A stretch of 64,000 bases of DNA from Cryptomeria japonica (GCF_030272615.1 NC_081413.1:22570501-22634500), one strand, 5' to 3'. Counted from the first letter of the stretch, positions 37,593 through 49,228 are shown. The notes: generated by a model not told the origin, from the letters alone. Translations and numbers: made by a program.

Positions 37593-40500
37593 AGTCTTGT
37601 ACTGTACTGGGTTATGTTCTCACCTTCATCCTCATAGATTCAAGTTGTCCTCTTAGACTATCCGCTTTTTCTCTTTGAACATGTCCATCTCCACCATACA
37701 TAGATATGAGCTTGTCCCACATTGCTTTTGCATCATTGTAGCCTTCTAGATCATTAAACTCTGAATCGGTCAATGTTGATGTTATTTCAATCATTGCTTG
37801 AATATGTTCTTGCTTTACCTTTACTATGATTTCTAACATCGAATGAGTGGATCCCATGCTCTTTGATTGACAATCTCCTTTAGTCTTGTACTGTACTGGG
37901 TTATGTTCTCACCTTCATCCTCATAGATTCAAGTTGTCCTCTTAGACTATCCACTTTTTCTCTTTGAACATGTTCATCTCCACCATACATAGATATGAGC
38001 TTGTCCCACATTGCTTTTGCATCATTGTAGCCTTCTAGATCATTAAACTCTGAATCGGTTAATGCTGATGTTATTTCAATCATTGCTTGAATATGTTCTT
38101 GCTTTACCTTTACTATGATTTCTAACATCGAATGAGTGGATCCCTCAGTCTCTTTATTTCTTATTGATGTTGTGGGTATTGTGTGCCATCTATTGTATGG
38201 TGATATTCCATGTAAACATCTCTCTATATTGACATGACATGACATCTCTTCTCTTTAGAATCACATGCATTTCATGCATACCATTATAAAAGGGACCTAT
38301 CATATCTCTATTTTTTTGCATGTATACATTTGCATCTTGTATTATCTAGCTAATTATCTTAATATTTGTTGCCTTTGTGAGGGCGTATCCACTTGATCTT
38401 ATTATATGTTTCCTTTGTAGCGGCCAAGCCACTAATCAATATGATCACTCTATTACATGGCTATCTAGCATAACACAACTTGTTACGCATATAGGTAAAA
38501 TCATTTTCTTATATAAGTGATAATCACCCTATCATATGGCTATGTAGCATAACACAACTTGCTACCCATACCAAAAGAATATTTTCCTTATCTAAGTGAT
38601 CATCACCCTATCATATGGCTATCTAGCATGACAGAACTTGTTTCCCACACCAATGAAATATTATTATCTCAGTATCTAATGAAATATTGGAATCCAAGAA
38701 CACTAAGAGTGGGGAGGGGGGTGAATCAATGCTCTACCGATGATGCAAGTTTTGAACTTATTACTTATTAACCAGATAACAATAAATAATATTAGAACAC
38801 ATACACCAAATAATACAAAGAAAGGAAACACCATAACACCATGATTTATATGTGGAAAGCCCTACAAAGGGAAAAACCATAGTGGGCCTGATACCAACAA
38901 TATATCTATATACTTGATCAAGGTATACAAATATTACATTAGTGGTTTTGCACATGCAAAAAGGCCAACAGCGTATAGCTCACTACTCAAACACAAAATA
39001 TAGGAAGTCTTGTACTGTACTGGGTTATGTTCTCACCTTCATACTCATAGATTCAAGTTGTCCTCTTAGACTATCCGCTTTTTCTCTTTGAACATGTTCA
39101 TCTCCACCATACATAGATATGAGCTTGTCCCACATTGCTTTTGCATCATTGCAGCCTTCTAGATCATTAAACTCTGAATCGGTCAATGTTGATGTTATTT
39201 CAATCATTGCTTGAATATGTTCTTGCTTTACCTTTACTATGATTTCTAACATCGAATGAGTGGATCCCATGCTCTTTGATTGACAATCTCCTTTAGTCTT
39301 GTACTGTACTAGGTTATGTTCTCACCTTCATCCTCATAGATTCAAGTTGTCCTCTTAGACTATCCACTTTTTCTCTTTGAACATGTTCATCTCCACCATA
39401 CATAGATATGAGCTTGTCCCACATTGCTTTTGCATCATTGTAGCCTTCTAGATCATTAAACACTGAATCGGTTAATGCTGATGTTATTTCAATCATTGCT
39501 TGAATATGTTCTTGCTTTACCTTTACTATGATTTCTAACATCGAATGAGTGGATCCCTCAGTCTCTTTATTTCTTATTGATGTTGTGGGTATTGTGTGCC
39601 ATCTATTGTATGGTGATATTCCATGTAAACATCTCTCTATATGGACATGACACGACATCTCTTCTCTTTAGAATCACATGCATTTCATGCATACCATTAT
39701 AAAAGGGACCTATCATATCTCTATTTTTTTGCATGTCTACATTTGCATCTTGTATTATCTAGCTAATTATCTTAATATTTGTTGCCTTTGTGAGGGCGTA
39801 TCCACTTGATCTTATTATATGTTTCCTTTGTAGCGGCCAAGCCACTAATTAATATGATCACTCTATTACATGGCTATCTAGCATAACACAACTTGTTACG
39901 CATATAGGTAAAATCATTTTCTTATATAAGTGATAATCACCCTATCATATGGCTATATAGCACAACACAACTTGCTACCCATACCAACAAAATATTTTCC
40001 TTATCTAAGTGATCATCACCCTATCATATGGCTATCTAGCATGACAGAAGTTGTTTCCGACACCAATGAAATATTATTATCTCAGTATCTAATGAAATAT
40101 TGGAATCCAAGAACACTGAGAGTGGGGAGGGGGGTGAATCAATGCTCTACCGATGATGCAAGTTTTGAACTTATTACTTATTAACCAGATAACAATAAAT
40201 AATATTAGAACACATACACCAAATAATACAAAGAAAGGAAACACCATAACACCAAGATTTATATGTGGAAAGCCCTACAAAGGGAAAAACCATAGTGGGC
40301 CTGATACCAACAATATATCTATATACTTGATCAAGGTATACAAATATTACATTAGTGGTTTTGCACATGCAAAAAGGCCAACAGCCTATAGCTCACTACT
40401 CAAACACAAAATATAGGAAGTCTTGTACTATACTGGGTTATGTTCTCACCTTCATCCTCATAGATTCAAGTTGTCCTCTTAGACTATCCGCTTTTTCTCT

Positions 40501-41831
40501 TTGAACATGTTCATCTCCACCATACATAGATATGAGCTTGTCCCACATTGCTTTTGCATCATTGCAGCCTTCTAGATCATTAAACTCTGAATCGATCAAT
40601 GCTGATGTTATTTCAATCATTGCTTGAATATGTTCTTGCTTTACCTTTACTATGATTTCTAACATCGAATGAGTGGATCCCATGCTCTTTGATTGACAAT
40701 CTCCTTTAGTCTTGTACTGTACTGGGTTATGTTCTCACCTTCATCCTCATAGATTCAAGTTGTCCTCTTAGACTATCCACTTTTTCTCTTTGAACATGTT
40801 CATCTCCACCATACATAGATATGAGCTTGTCCCACATTGCTTTTGCATCATTGCAGCCTTCTAGATCATTAAACTCTGAATCGGTCAATGCTGATGTTAT
40901 TTCAATCATTGCTTGAATATGTTCTTGCTTTACCTTTACTATGATTTCTAACATCGAATGAGTGGATCCCTCAGTCTCTTTATTTCTTATTGATGTTGTG
41001 GGTATTGTGTGCCATCTATTGTATGGTGATATTCCATGTAAACATCTCTCTATATTGACATGACACGACATCTCTTCTCTTTAGAATCACATGCATTTCA
41101 TGCATACCATTATAAAAGGGACCTATCATATCTCTATTTTTTTGCATGTCTACATTTGCATCTTGTATTATCTAGCTAATTATCTTAATATTTGTTGCCT
41201 TTGTGAGGGCGTATCCACTTGATCTTATTATATGTTTCCTTTGTAGCAGCCAAGCCACTAATCAATATGATCAGTCTATTACATGGCTATCTAGCATAAC
41301 ACAACTTGTTATGCATATAGGTAAAATCATTTTCTTATATAAGTGATAATCACCCTATCATATGGCTATCTAGCATAACACAACTTGCTACCCATACCAA
41401 CAAAATATTTTCCTTATCTAAGTGATCATCACCCTATCATATGGCTATCTAGCATGACAGAACTTGTTTCCCACACCAATGAAATATTATTATCTCAGTA
41501 TCTAATGAAATATTGGAATCCAAGAACACTGAGAGTGGGGAGGGGGGTGAATCAATGCTCTACCGATGATGCAAGTTTTGAACTTATTACTTATTAACCA
41601 GATAACAATAAATAATATTAGAACGCATACACCAAATAATACAAAGAAAGGAAACACCATAACACCAAGATTTGTATGTGGAAAGCCCTACAAAGGGAAA
41701 AACCATAGTGGGTCTGATACCAACAATATATCTATATACTTGATCAAGGTATACAAATATTACATTAGTGGTTTTGCACATGCAAAAAGGCCAACAGCCT
41801 ATAGCTCACTACTCAAACACAAAATATAGGA
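37593..41831 (-). repeat. Higher-order block A-B-C (units 7-9)
   Basis: Same order as units 2-4. Units 5 and 7 share private variants (tgcatgtatac at about 35785/38322; 'aacactaagagtgg' at about 36165/38702). Units 6 and 8 share 'gccactaattaatatg' (about 37016/39841). An A-B pair was therefore copied recently. Confidence 0.8.
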
Positions 41832-42469
41832 AGTCTCATTGACTTACAAAACATTTATAAATGATTACAACTAAAGATGAACTTATAAATAGAATCTAAC
41901 CATGCTGTATAAGTTCTGGTGAATGCTTTGTTAACTTGCTCTATATACCAGTTGTCTCATGCTTTGTTCTTCTACCAGTTATACTGTGCATGTGAAACTG
42001 CACGTAGTCACTGACCAAAATGAATACCGGAAATCTTTGATCAATTTGCCATCATAATCTCATCACAATCCATATGAGTCATCATACAATCCATCGCTAA
42101 ACTGATCTTCCTTTAATACCCTGTTATGATCTACCATGTCGGTTGCTAGAACATAATGAAAATCAAACATAAATATAATATCCATGTCGGCCATCACACC
42201 TCACCACCAAAATCCATGAAGACATAAGTGAAACCAAAACATGCCCTTAGCTAGGTCCTATCCATTACCAGGACCTATGTACATGTTATTGGGATCAAGA
42301 CCAATTACTGGGATGAAGTAAATACCGATGTTGGTGCCCATGTAGAACAATGTGAGTACCCATACCAGTTAACCAACCAATGAAAAATTTCACCCTGAGG
42401 TGATAATTTGCCATCAATGACAACCCATAATGCTATGAACCCTTGTCGGATGAGTGTCAATTTCCAACA
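41511..42469 (-). repeat. Copia-C 3' LTR (959 bp), full copy at array edge
   Basis: On the minus strand it starts TGTTGGAAATTGACAC next to a polypurine tract and ends GGATTCCAATA against Gypsy-B sequence. Its last 321 bp (41511-41831) are the LTR part of array unit 9; the remainder (41832-42469) is single copy. The end TA instead of CA is a likely mutation. Its end phrase 'cactctcagtg...attccaa' resembles the Copia-3 LTR end, suggesting related families. Confidence 0.8.
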
Positions 42470-43452
42470 ATCTCCCCCTTTGGAATTGTTGGCAACACTC
42501 ATGTGAAAAATGATATCATCCACATAATCTTCTGATCTATACATTAATTTTATATATACAAGTATATATCTACTATTTCAAAGCTCCCCCTAAGAAATAT
42601 ATACATTTTTCACTTATTCTTCCTTCCCCTTTGGCATAAATGACAAAGAGGGGTTCCCATAAAGAATTTTGTACAAGTATAAATGAGAGTCGAGACTATA
42701 CACAATTAAAAATATCAGCATACATATTCTTCAAAAATGAAAATTAATTATCCCAGCCATTCTTAAAATATTCTAAGATAGAAATGAAACTATTCAAAAT
42801 GCTAGCATAATATTCTATCTCATCTAAGGTAGTGGGATCTTCCTTCTGCAAATTAGAGATACATTTTGTTTTATGAAATAGTAAATTCTCAACTCGGGGG
42901 CCAATCATATTTCTGATCTCATTTTCTCTCTTTATTGTTTTGTCCCTATCTGTCTTCAATTTTAAATTTGACCCATCACCATAAAAAATAGACCATCCAA
43001 AGAATTTGTCAGGTTAGCTGCTAGGTTGTAGGTGTTAGAAATCTAGAGTAGGCTCTTCCTATAGTTTGACAGTTGCTTTTCTATGGAGTTGTTCAATTCA
43101 TCAAAATTTAGACAAGTCTTATAAATAGTACCTCCCTTAGCTAAAGCTCTATTAATTGATTGCAAACATGTCTGAAGTTTTACCTTGTCAATCTCAATAA
43201 CGTGCAAAAATGTTAGTTTTCGTGCTGCCACAAAATCTTCTTTGGTATGAGTTATAGAGATCTTCAAGAAAAAATCATACTGTTTAGAAATAAAGTCAAT
43301 GTTTTTCTCTAATGTACTCGAAGAAATAGAACCTTCCTATCCATAAAATTTTGGACTAAATGATGCAAAACTTCAAAATAGTGCTCAATTAGCTTCATGT
43401 CCTTAGATTTTTCTTGGTCTAATTCTTGTGTAGCTTGAGTCTGAAGAGCTAC
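42470..43452 (-). mobile_element. Copia-C internal 3' region with multiple polypurine tracts
   Basis: It starts with CCAAAGGGGGAGATTG on the minus strand. More C-rich blocks follow at about 42583 and 42625-42655, the last forming an imperfect palindrome (CCCCTTTGGCAT...ATGACAAAGAGGGG). This clustering and a 3' extra reading frame recall Sirevirus-type copia elements. The pol region is not present: an LTR of another element interrupts at 43453. Confidence 0.7.
42744..43452 (-). pseudogene. Copia-C extra 3' ORF, broken, no known domain
   Basis: Minus-strand coding-like pieces: 43452 to about 43335 (LQTQATQELDQEKSKDMKL...), about 43300-43043 (ISKQYDFFLKISITHTKED..., CLNFDELNNSIEKQL) and 42959-42744 (Lys/Glu/Asn rich, ending ILEYFKNGWDN). 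They are helical and charged, with no transmembrane segment or recognised domain. A frameshift and stop near 43330 and a gap at 43042-42960 break them. Position between pol and the polypurine tract matches the extra or envelope-like ORF of Sirevirus-type elements. Function unknown. Confidence 0.45.
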
Positions 43453-44328
43453 TGCCACCAAAATATTTTTTTCTCATGACATTTTATGATATGGTTTATC
43501 AAGATTGATGGAAATTTATGGTTGTTTATGGTGAAAGTGGAAACAACAATATTGAAAGACTAAATGAATTCAACCACAAAACCCTAGCCTAACAAAAACA
43601 AAGATCCACCATAACATATGAAGATTACCTAAGACAATGCAAATCAAATGAAATCAAAAAGATTAAACCATCACATGTCCAATAGGGTTTGGATCTCCAT
43701 TCTTCCTATCTCCATTGATCTTGCTTGATACATTTTCTCTCAGATTTTATGTATGCACAAGAGCTCAACAAAGAACAAAAATGTGGTTGCAAGTAGGCTT
43801 GATCACATATGAAAGTTCGAAAGTGTAGTCAGGTAGAATGATTACCCGATTAGAATGATTAACTTATTTGTTGATTAGGGTTGATAATGAATGATGCATA
43901 TCCTTATATAAAACACACTATAAGAAATGGAGGGATAAGATTGAAAGGTGTAAAAGATAAATGGTCGGCTAGGATTAGAGGGTAGGTAGAGGAAATAAGA
44001 AAATAATAATAGGGTAGGTAATGTAGGAATTAAGAGATGAATGACATGTGTCATGGGTAGAAAAGGTTAATGAATTAATTAAATAAATAAAGATTTATTT
44101 AATTAATAGAGGAAATGGGATCAATTAAATAAATAAAATATTTATTTAATTTAGGATAAGGATAATTTAAATAATTAAATGTATTTATTTAAATGAGAAA
44201 TAAGGCTAGAAGAGGATAAATGAATTAATTAAATAAATAAAGATTTATTTAATTAACAGAAGAATTAGGCTAAAATAATTAAATAAAAATATTTATTTAA
44301 TTAGACATGACAATTTTAGGTGTCTACA
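43453..44328 (-). repeat. Gypsy-E LTR inserted in Copia-C
   Basis: On the minus strand it starts TGTAGACACCTAAAATTG at 44328 and can end TGGTGGCA at 43453 (TG/CA). A minus-strand TATA box TATATAAGG lies at about 43905-43913. The purine-rich AAAGAGCGACAAAA just before its start (44329-44342) looks like a degraded polypurine tract, so this would be a 3' LTR with its element extending to the right. No matching 5-bp duplication across the LTR (gctac versus ttttg), which argues against a solo LTR. Confidence 0.6.
44040..44310. repeat. Self-complementary AT-rich repeats within Gypsy-E LTR
   Basis: About five spaced blocks of 'attaaataaataaa...tttatttaatt' each can form a hairpin (TTAAATAAAT pairing with ATTTATTTAA). 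They are separated by short G-rich phrases such as 'agaggaaatggg'. Confidence 0.8.
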
Positions 44329-44656
44329 TTTTGTCGCTCTTTGAGACAATGCATCTTGTCACGTTGTTTCAAAGAAGATAACATGAACTAGTACAAAGTT
44401 GCCCCAAGATGGGAATGATATGCCCCATTGAGAGATTGGATGAAAATGTCTGAAAAGATTGCAAACAATCTCTCCATAAGAAAGATTGGCTAGAATGGAC
44501 TAACCCGATGGAGTGATAGAGTCACAAGATAAAGAAGACTGAATAGGGTTAGGGCTAGGGTAGTCTATAAGATAGACTATGAGGGAAAACATCATCATTG
44601 TCATGCACACACCTAAGAGATCAGAGTGCAGAGAGATCAGCGAGCAGTCAGCAGCG

Positions 44657-46346
44657 ATGGCATTGGTACATAGATTCAATCGCGTTCGCCAATATCAGAG
44701 GCCAATAGATGCAAGAGAGTCGGTAAGTACCACAAAACCTCCTTGTACTTTGTTGCATTAATTGTTGTCATAAATGCATGCTAGGTATTGCAATAAATAC
44801 GCTCTAGGTAGGTCTATAAAAATGTCAAGCGGGGGGAAACACACTAAGCCGCGTCGGGGTAGGCTAGGCGCGTTTGTGTCATGAATGCACGTTTATGTGT
44901 TCAAGGTCGAATCGACAATTCTGTGATAAACATACGCTGTCGATTGGATAAGCTGCTGAGAGGATACACTCAAACAAGTCCTCTAGGGAAGACTAGAATA
45001 GCAGATATAGCTAGGATTGACAATTTTGTGATAGAACATACGTTGCCAATCAGGAAACTACTCAAGAGAATACACTCAAGAACAAGCCCTAGGGTAGGAT
45101 AGAACAAGGCACTTTGTGATGAACAGGGAGTACCAAAAAGATTGACAATTATGTGATAGAACATACATGGCCAATTGGATTAGGCTGGAATTGACAATTC
45201 AGTGATAGAACATACATTATCAATTGGATAAGCTGCTCAAGAGGATACACTCAAGTATGTGCCCTAAAATATAGGATCAAAGTAGCACTTTGTGATAAAC
45301 AGGGAATGCTACTAGGATAAAAAAGTAGTACTTTGTGATGAACAAGGAGTACTCAAGAGAGTAGCACTTTGTGATGAACAGGGGATGGTACTAGGATAAA
45401 AAGCAGCACTTTGTGATGAACAAGGAGTACCACTAGGATTGACACAGTTGATTTGATTTACTACAGGAGGACCTACCTATGCTAGAGTCATGGGAGTGAT
45501 TCCCTTTGACTCAGAGTTTGCAAGCAGAGCTGATACTCAAGGAGAGAGAAGCAGTTGAGGTCATGGGTCTGCGATATATTCTATATGTGCCTAGTTTTGC
45601 GAGAACATGGGATTGCTAACTGCATTAGCTGAGAGATGACACTCAGAGACTTGCATGTTTCATTTTCTGATGGGTGAGATAACAGTCACCTTGGAGGATG
45701 TGTATAGGATATTGAGGATATCAATCAATGGGGATTTGGTTCCTTACGATCGAGATGGAGAGAGGGATGCACTAAGATGAGTGTTTTAGGATCCAGGCTG
45801 GAGATGAGGACTGGACATGGATAACCATAGGAGGAGCCATAAGGATGGGGGGAGGTGGGAGGAGAGGAGGAGGATGAGGTAGAATTATTGAGGGAGATCT
45901 GCTAGGGACAGGCAGATGAGACCTAGGATCTGGAGAGGGATACAACTAGGATGAGGAGACAGTTGAGGGACACTAAGAGGGAGAGGGATCAAGCTATGCA
46001 GCACTATACAAAGGCTTAGACAACACTAAGGGCAGGGAGGCAGGCAACAAAGGACACAGGGGCTATATATGCCTATGTTCTGTGGGAAGGGGAGGAGATA
46101 GCCTACTGCTGAGACCTGTACTATGGAGTGGTGCCACCAGATCAGCAGGCTAGGAGCTTCTAGAGACCATCACAGACTATGATGACCATTGGAGGGAGAG
46201 ATAGGAGACATGCATCAAGTCATGGAGTCATGGGTCCTCCACCACCACTAGATAGAGGGGGCAGGAGAGATGATCCTACGGTGGGTCCTTTCAGGGGTCA
46301 AAATCCATCGAGGCCAGCTGGATCCGAGGGAGGGAGTTCATCATAG
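44657..46346 (+). pseudogene. Plant mobile domain (PMD, MAIL1-like) pseudogene with intron
   Basis: Exon 1 (44657-44722) encodes MALVHRFNRVRQYQRPIDAR plus ES and ends at a good donor, GTAAGT. A 744-bp intron ends at ctacAG (45466) and keeps phase 0. Exon 2 starts EDLPMLESWE. After a frameshift near 45609, 45610-45780 reads LLTALAER, stop (TGG to TGA), HSET..., then GEITVTLEDVYRILRI, ingNGDLVPYDRDGERDALR: the hallmark GLLTALVERW/HLP.GEMTVTLEDV core of plant mobile domain proteins. A further frame to 46346 has a charged stretch (LRDTKRERDQAMQHY), in-frame TAG, TGA and TAG, and a Pro/Gly/Arg-rich tail ending at TAG 46344-46346. PMD proteins occur as host genes (MAIN/MAIL1) and in plant transposons. 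Its antisense position beside the Gypsy-E LTR suggests a captured extra ORF. Confidence 0.7.
44905..45440 (+). repeat. Two interleaved degenerate tandem repeats in PMD intron
   Basis: Repeat type 1, about 65 bp, four copies: 'attgacaattYtgtgatagaacatac' then 'ccaattggataagctgctcaagaggatacactcaag' (starts near 44909, 45015, 45143, 45189). Repeat type 2, about 30-40 bp, about six copies: 'gcactttgtgatgaacaggg' then 'agtac.actaggat' (starts near 45109, 45284, 45328, 45362, 45405). All fall inside the inferred intron. Confidence 0.85.
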
Positions 46347-48167
46347 CCTTAGAGGGCTCCCTATGTATCAGTTTTGTACCATTTTGTATGATGACATCTT
46401 TGGGCGATTGTAGCTATATGTATTTTGACATCATTGTATCATGACACTTATGATTTTGATATATATATAAGATGATTCATCCTTGCAGCAACTATATGCA
46501 TGTGTAGCTATGTGATGTATATTTCTATGTGATGTGTATGATATGAATGCAAATATGTACATGATGGAATGCAATATATTTTGTTTTGTTATGTTTTATA
46601 CATGTTATACAAATGCAAATGTGAATGTATGAAATGTAGGTGAATATGATGAGAATGTAGAATGTGCTAACATGTGTTGTTTGTAGGATATGATGTAATT
46701 GTGATATCTATATATATGTATGAAATGCTTAATATGTGATAATGCAGCTGCAACTGCATGAAATGCAAATATTTTTGGTGTGTCATTATACTCAATCATG
46801 TGATAGCAGGCTACACCAACTCAAGAAGGATGATGGAGGTCAATCAAGAAAGGGGGATGGAAGATAGAAGATATGAAAGTGAAAGAGCTTCTTGTGCGTT
46901 ATCATCATTAAGCTTTATTATGGCAAGCAGTTTATGACAATCCAGACATAGGTTCGATCTAGAAAGTCATTGTACCTGTTTGCATGGAGATAACACATTT
47001 GTGAACAAGGAATGCCCCAGTTCATACTAGACTCACAATGTCCTCATTTCCTTGGACAAGTCATAGCATTACTAAGAGACAATCCACAGACAACAAAGAA
47101 AATAGGTGACGATACCCCATCCTTGTCTTTCTAGTCAAAGACATTCCAAGGATAAAATCTCTAGTCAGAGACATCCCGAAAAAGCTAAAAGACATGTCAC
47201 CAAAAGATAAAATCAAAAGAAAACCAAGACTCGACACCAAAATCCACTATAGTCCTCAATTTTAGCATCTCTTGTCACTTGTATAAGTCTTATTTGATTG
47301 TGGTCACAATGTTTTTGTTCACAAAAGGATAGATAGCACTAAACCATAATGTTGTCTAAGTCTGTTGAAAGATTTGATTTGTTGAAGCCCATTGTTGCTG
47401 CTGTGTCTCATCTAAAACTGACTGAATCCATGAAACTGTTACTTTATTGTGGAGAAGACAAAACTTTTATTGCGGATTGGTGATGCAAATGTTTCTTTAT
47501 TGTGGATTGTGCACAGATAAACTAAAGAAAATTTGGAAGAAACTATACTCCTCGAAACATGTTATGCTCTTAGTTCCACACCCATCACTAGACGTAGGAT
47601 TTTCCTTAGCCATAGATAGGAGAAGATTTATTATGGATGGAAAGGGGTGAAAAGGAGGTATTATTTGGATGGCTAACCAATCTTGGGTAGATCAATAACA
47701 AGCCATGATGGGAATAGGTAAGTTTGTTATGAATTAATAGGCCATGAGTATGTGCAAAGTGAAAGGATGAAATGGAATCCTGAAGGAGGGAGGATCAATG
47801 TCTCTACGCATGGCACTGGTGACCCAGTTTTCACCATGGTACTTTCCCAGGGTGCCACCAAAGTGGTTTTCACCGTTGGACGAAATACTTTTTTTCTTTA
47901 CTTTTTTTGGATTTTTCAAAAAAAAATTGTTTCACAAGGTGCCTATTTGCCAGGTTTTCACCAAGTAACTATTTTCTATTTTATAATTTTTTTATGTTTT
48001 CTATATTTTTGAATTTTGAATTTTTTGTATTTTTGAATTTTTTATTTTTTTGTATTTTTGAATTAGGATACTCTGAAGAGCTATGTGTAAAACCTGCGAA
48101 GGTGCATGTTGTTGATAGGATCCTCCAAAGGTTCGTCATTTGGAGTTGAGAGCTGAAATGCACCAGA
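46347..48167. other. Unassigned interval between PMD pseudogene and Copia-D
   Basis: AT-rich with TATATA runs near 46460 and 46710. Short frames (for example 47447-47650) have no recognisable domain. A poly-T and 'tttttgaatttt' low-complexity tract occupies about 47888-48065. If Gypsy-E once extended here, its gag-pol has not survived in recognisable form. Confidence 0.5.
47888..48065. repeat. Low-complexity T-rich tract
   Basis: Runs of T5-T9 separated by 'gaattt', 'gta' and 'ctt'. No other structure. Confidence 0.8.
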
Positions 48168-49226
48168 TGTTGGTATTTTGCTATGGTTTTGTCATTGATG
48201 TCAACACCTACTGAAAACTAGCACTTTGGAGATCTAGCAACATTCACCTGCAAGCAAATAAACTGTGCAACAGTTACTGGTATATGGTTCACCGGCAGGA
48301 TATAATGTTCACCGGTATTTGGAATGATATGGAAGACACTTGGTAATGTCGAAGACATCGTGTGGACACTTTGTTTTGAAGAATTAATCATTGGTATATT
48401 CATATTTTCATATTTGCTTTTACCGACAAATAGGTCCAGGTTATCTAGGGTTACACTGGCAGGTTTATCTTTTCCAGATCAGCATGGCATGCTATGGAGA
48501 TGATTTATTATTGTTGTAAATGCATTATGCTGACATGTTCAATCGGTTATTGCATCAAATATGATATTTTATGTAAAATGATCTTATTGTAATATCTTGT
48601 AGAGCCTACCTACTAAAATTGGTCTTAGGGTATGATATATATGTAAGATCTTATTTGTAAGATCAAGTGTGGAATGTGAAAAAGAATTGAGTGAAGGTAT
48701 ATGCGAGATCAAGCACAGTTATACACAAAGACATCATTTGAAGGTAAAGCTAGGTTTTTGTAGAAGCATATCAGCATTACACCGGTATTGAATCCAACAT
48801 ATGAAGATGCCATTTTGTGCAGTACATTCTTATTGGATTTAACCATCAAACTATAGTCAGTGTGACTCCCATTTTGTTATTGAGCAGTGAGCTCTAGGCT
48901 GTTGGCCTTTCTGCATATGCAGACCCCATTATGTACACTTACTATCTGCAGTAGTATCATCTGATTGTGGGTAAGGTTTCCCGCCGTGGTTTTTCCCCTT
49001 ACAGGGTTTCCACATACAAATATTGGTGTTATGTGTTGTGGATGACTTTATGTTTATGTTTCATGCATTAATCCTTACCGGTATAGCAATTTACTATTAA
49101 CATTGTCTATCGACATACTTAACTGGTTTACCGGTATTAAGCATCAAGTTGGTTAATTAGTTTTTGGTTTGAATTTATTAGACAACTGATTCACCCCCCC
49201 CTCTTAGTTGTCTCCAGGACCTAACA
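48168..49226 (+). repeat. Copia-D 5' LTR (1,059 bp)
   Basis: Starts TGTTGGTATTTTGC and ends GACCTAACA. The 'gattcacccccccctctta' phrase near its 3' end is the same signature as in the other copia LTRs here. It is followed by TGGTATCAGAGC. Confidence 0.9.
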
Positions 49227-49228
49227 AT

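Larger units (their letters stand above)
29693..41831 (-). repeat. Nine-unit tandem array chimeric for three retrotransposons
   Basis: Unit starts, marked by AGTCT, are at 29693, 30817, 32230, 33643, 35056, 36469, 37593, 39006 and 40419. The tenth AGTCT at 41832 runs into unduplicated LTR. Seven units are exactly 1,413 bp and two (first and sixth) are 1,124 bp. On the plus strand each unit is: Copia-2 gag (antisense), about 580 bp of Gypsy-B 3' region (antisense to 15965-16540), then 306-311 bp from the end of the Copia-C LTR. In the seven long units the first 289 bp (gag plus edge of Gypsy-B) is present twice. Units are nearly identical, mostly single substitutions. Short open frames of 64, 70, 81, 84, 87 and 114 codons recur in every unit but are by-products, not genes. 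Confidence 0.95.

Noticed and set aside
29693-41831. The array could be read as a CRISPR-like or gene-family array (recurring ORFs of 64-114 codons).
   Set aside because: Units are 1.1-1.4 kb and nearly identical throughout with no unique spacers. The recurring ORFs are antisense LTR/Gypsy-B frames or gag scraps, not independent genes.
43453-44328. Gypsy-E LTR as a solo LTR.
   Set aside because: The five bases on each side (gctac, ttttg) do not match, and a purine-rich tract precedes its start, which fits a 3' LTR better.
44579-44761. Plus-strand 60-codon frame as a stand-alone small gene.
   Set aside because: Its second half fits better as exon 1 of the PMD pseudogene ending at GTAAGT. The last codons are intronic.
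47752-48149. Plus-strand frames rich in Phe/Leu near 47.8-48.1 kb as membrane proteins.
   Set aside because: They arise from a poly-T low-complexity tract.
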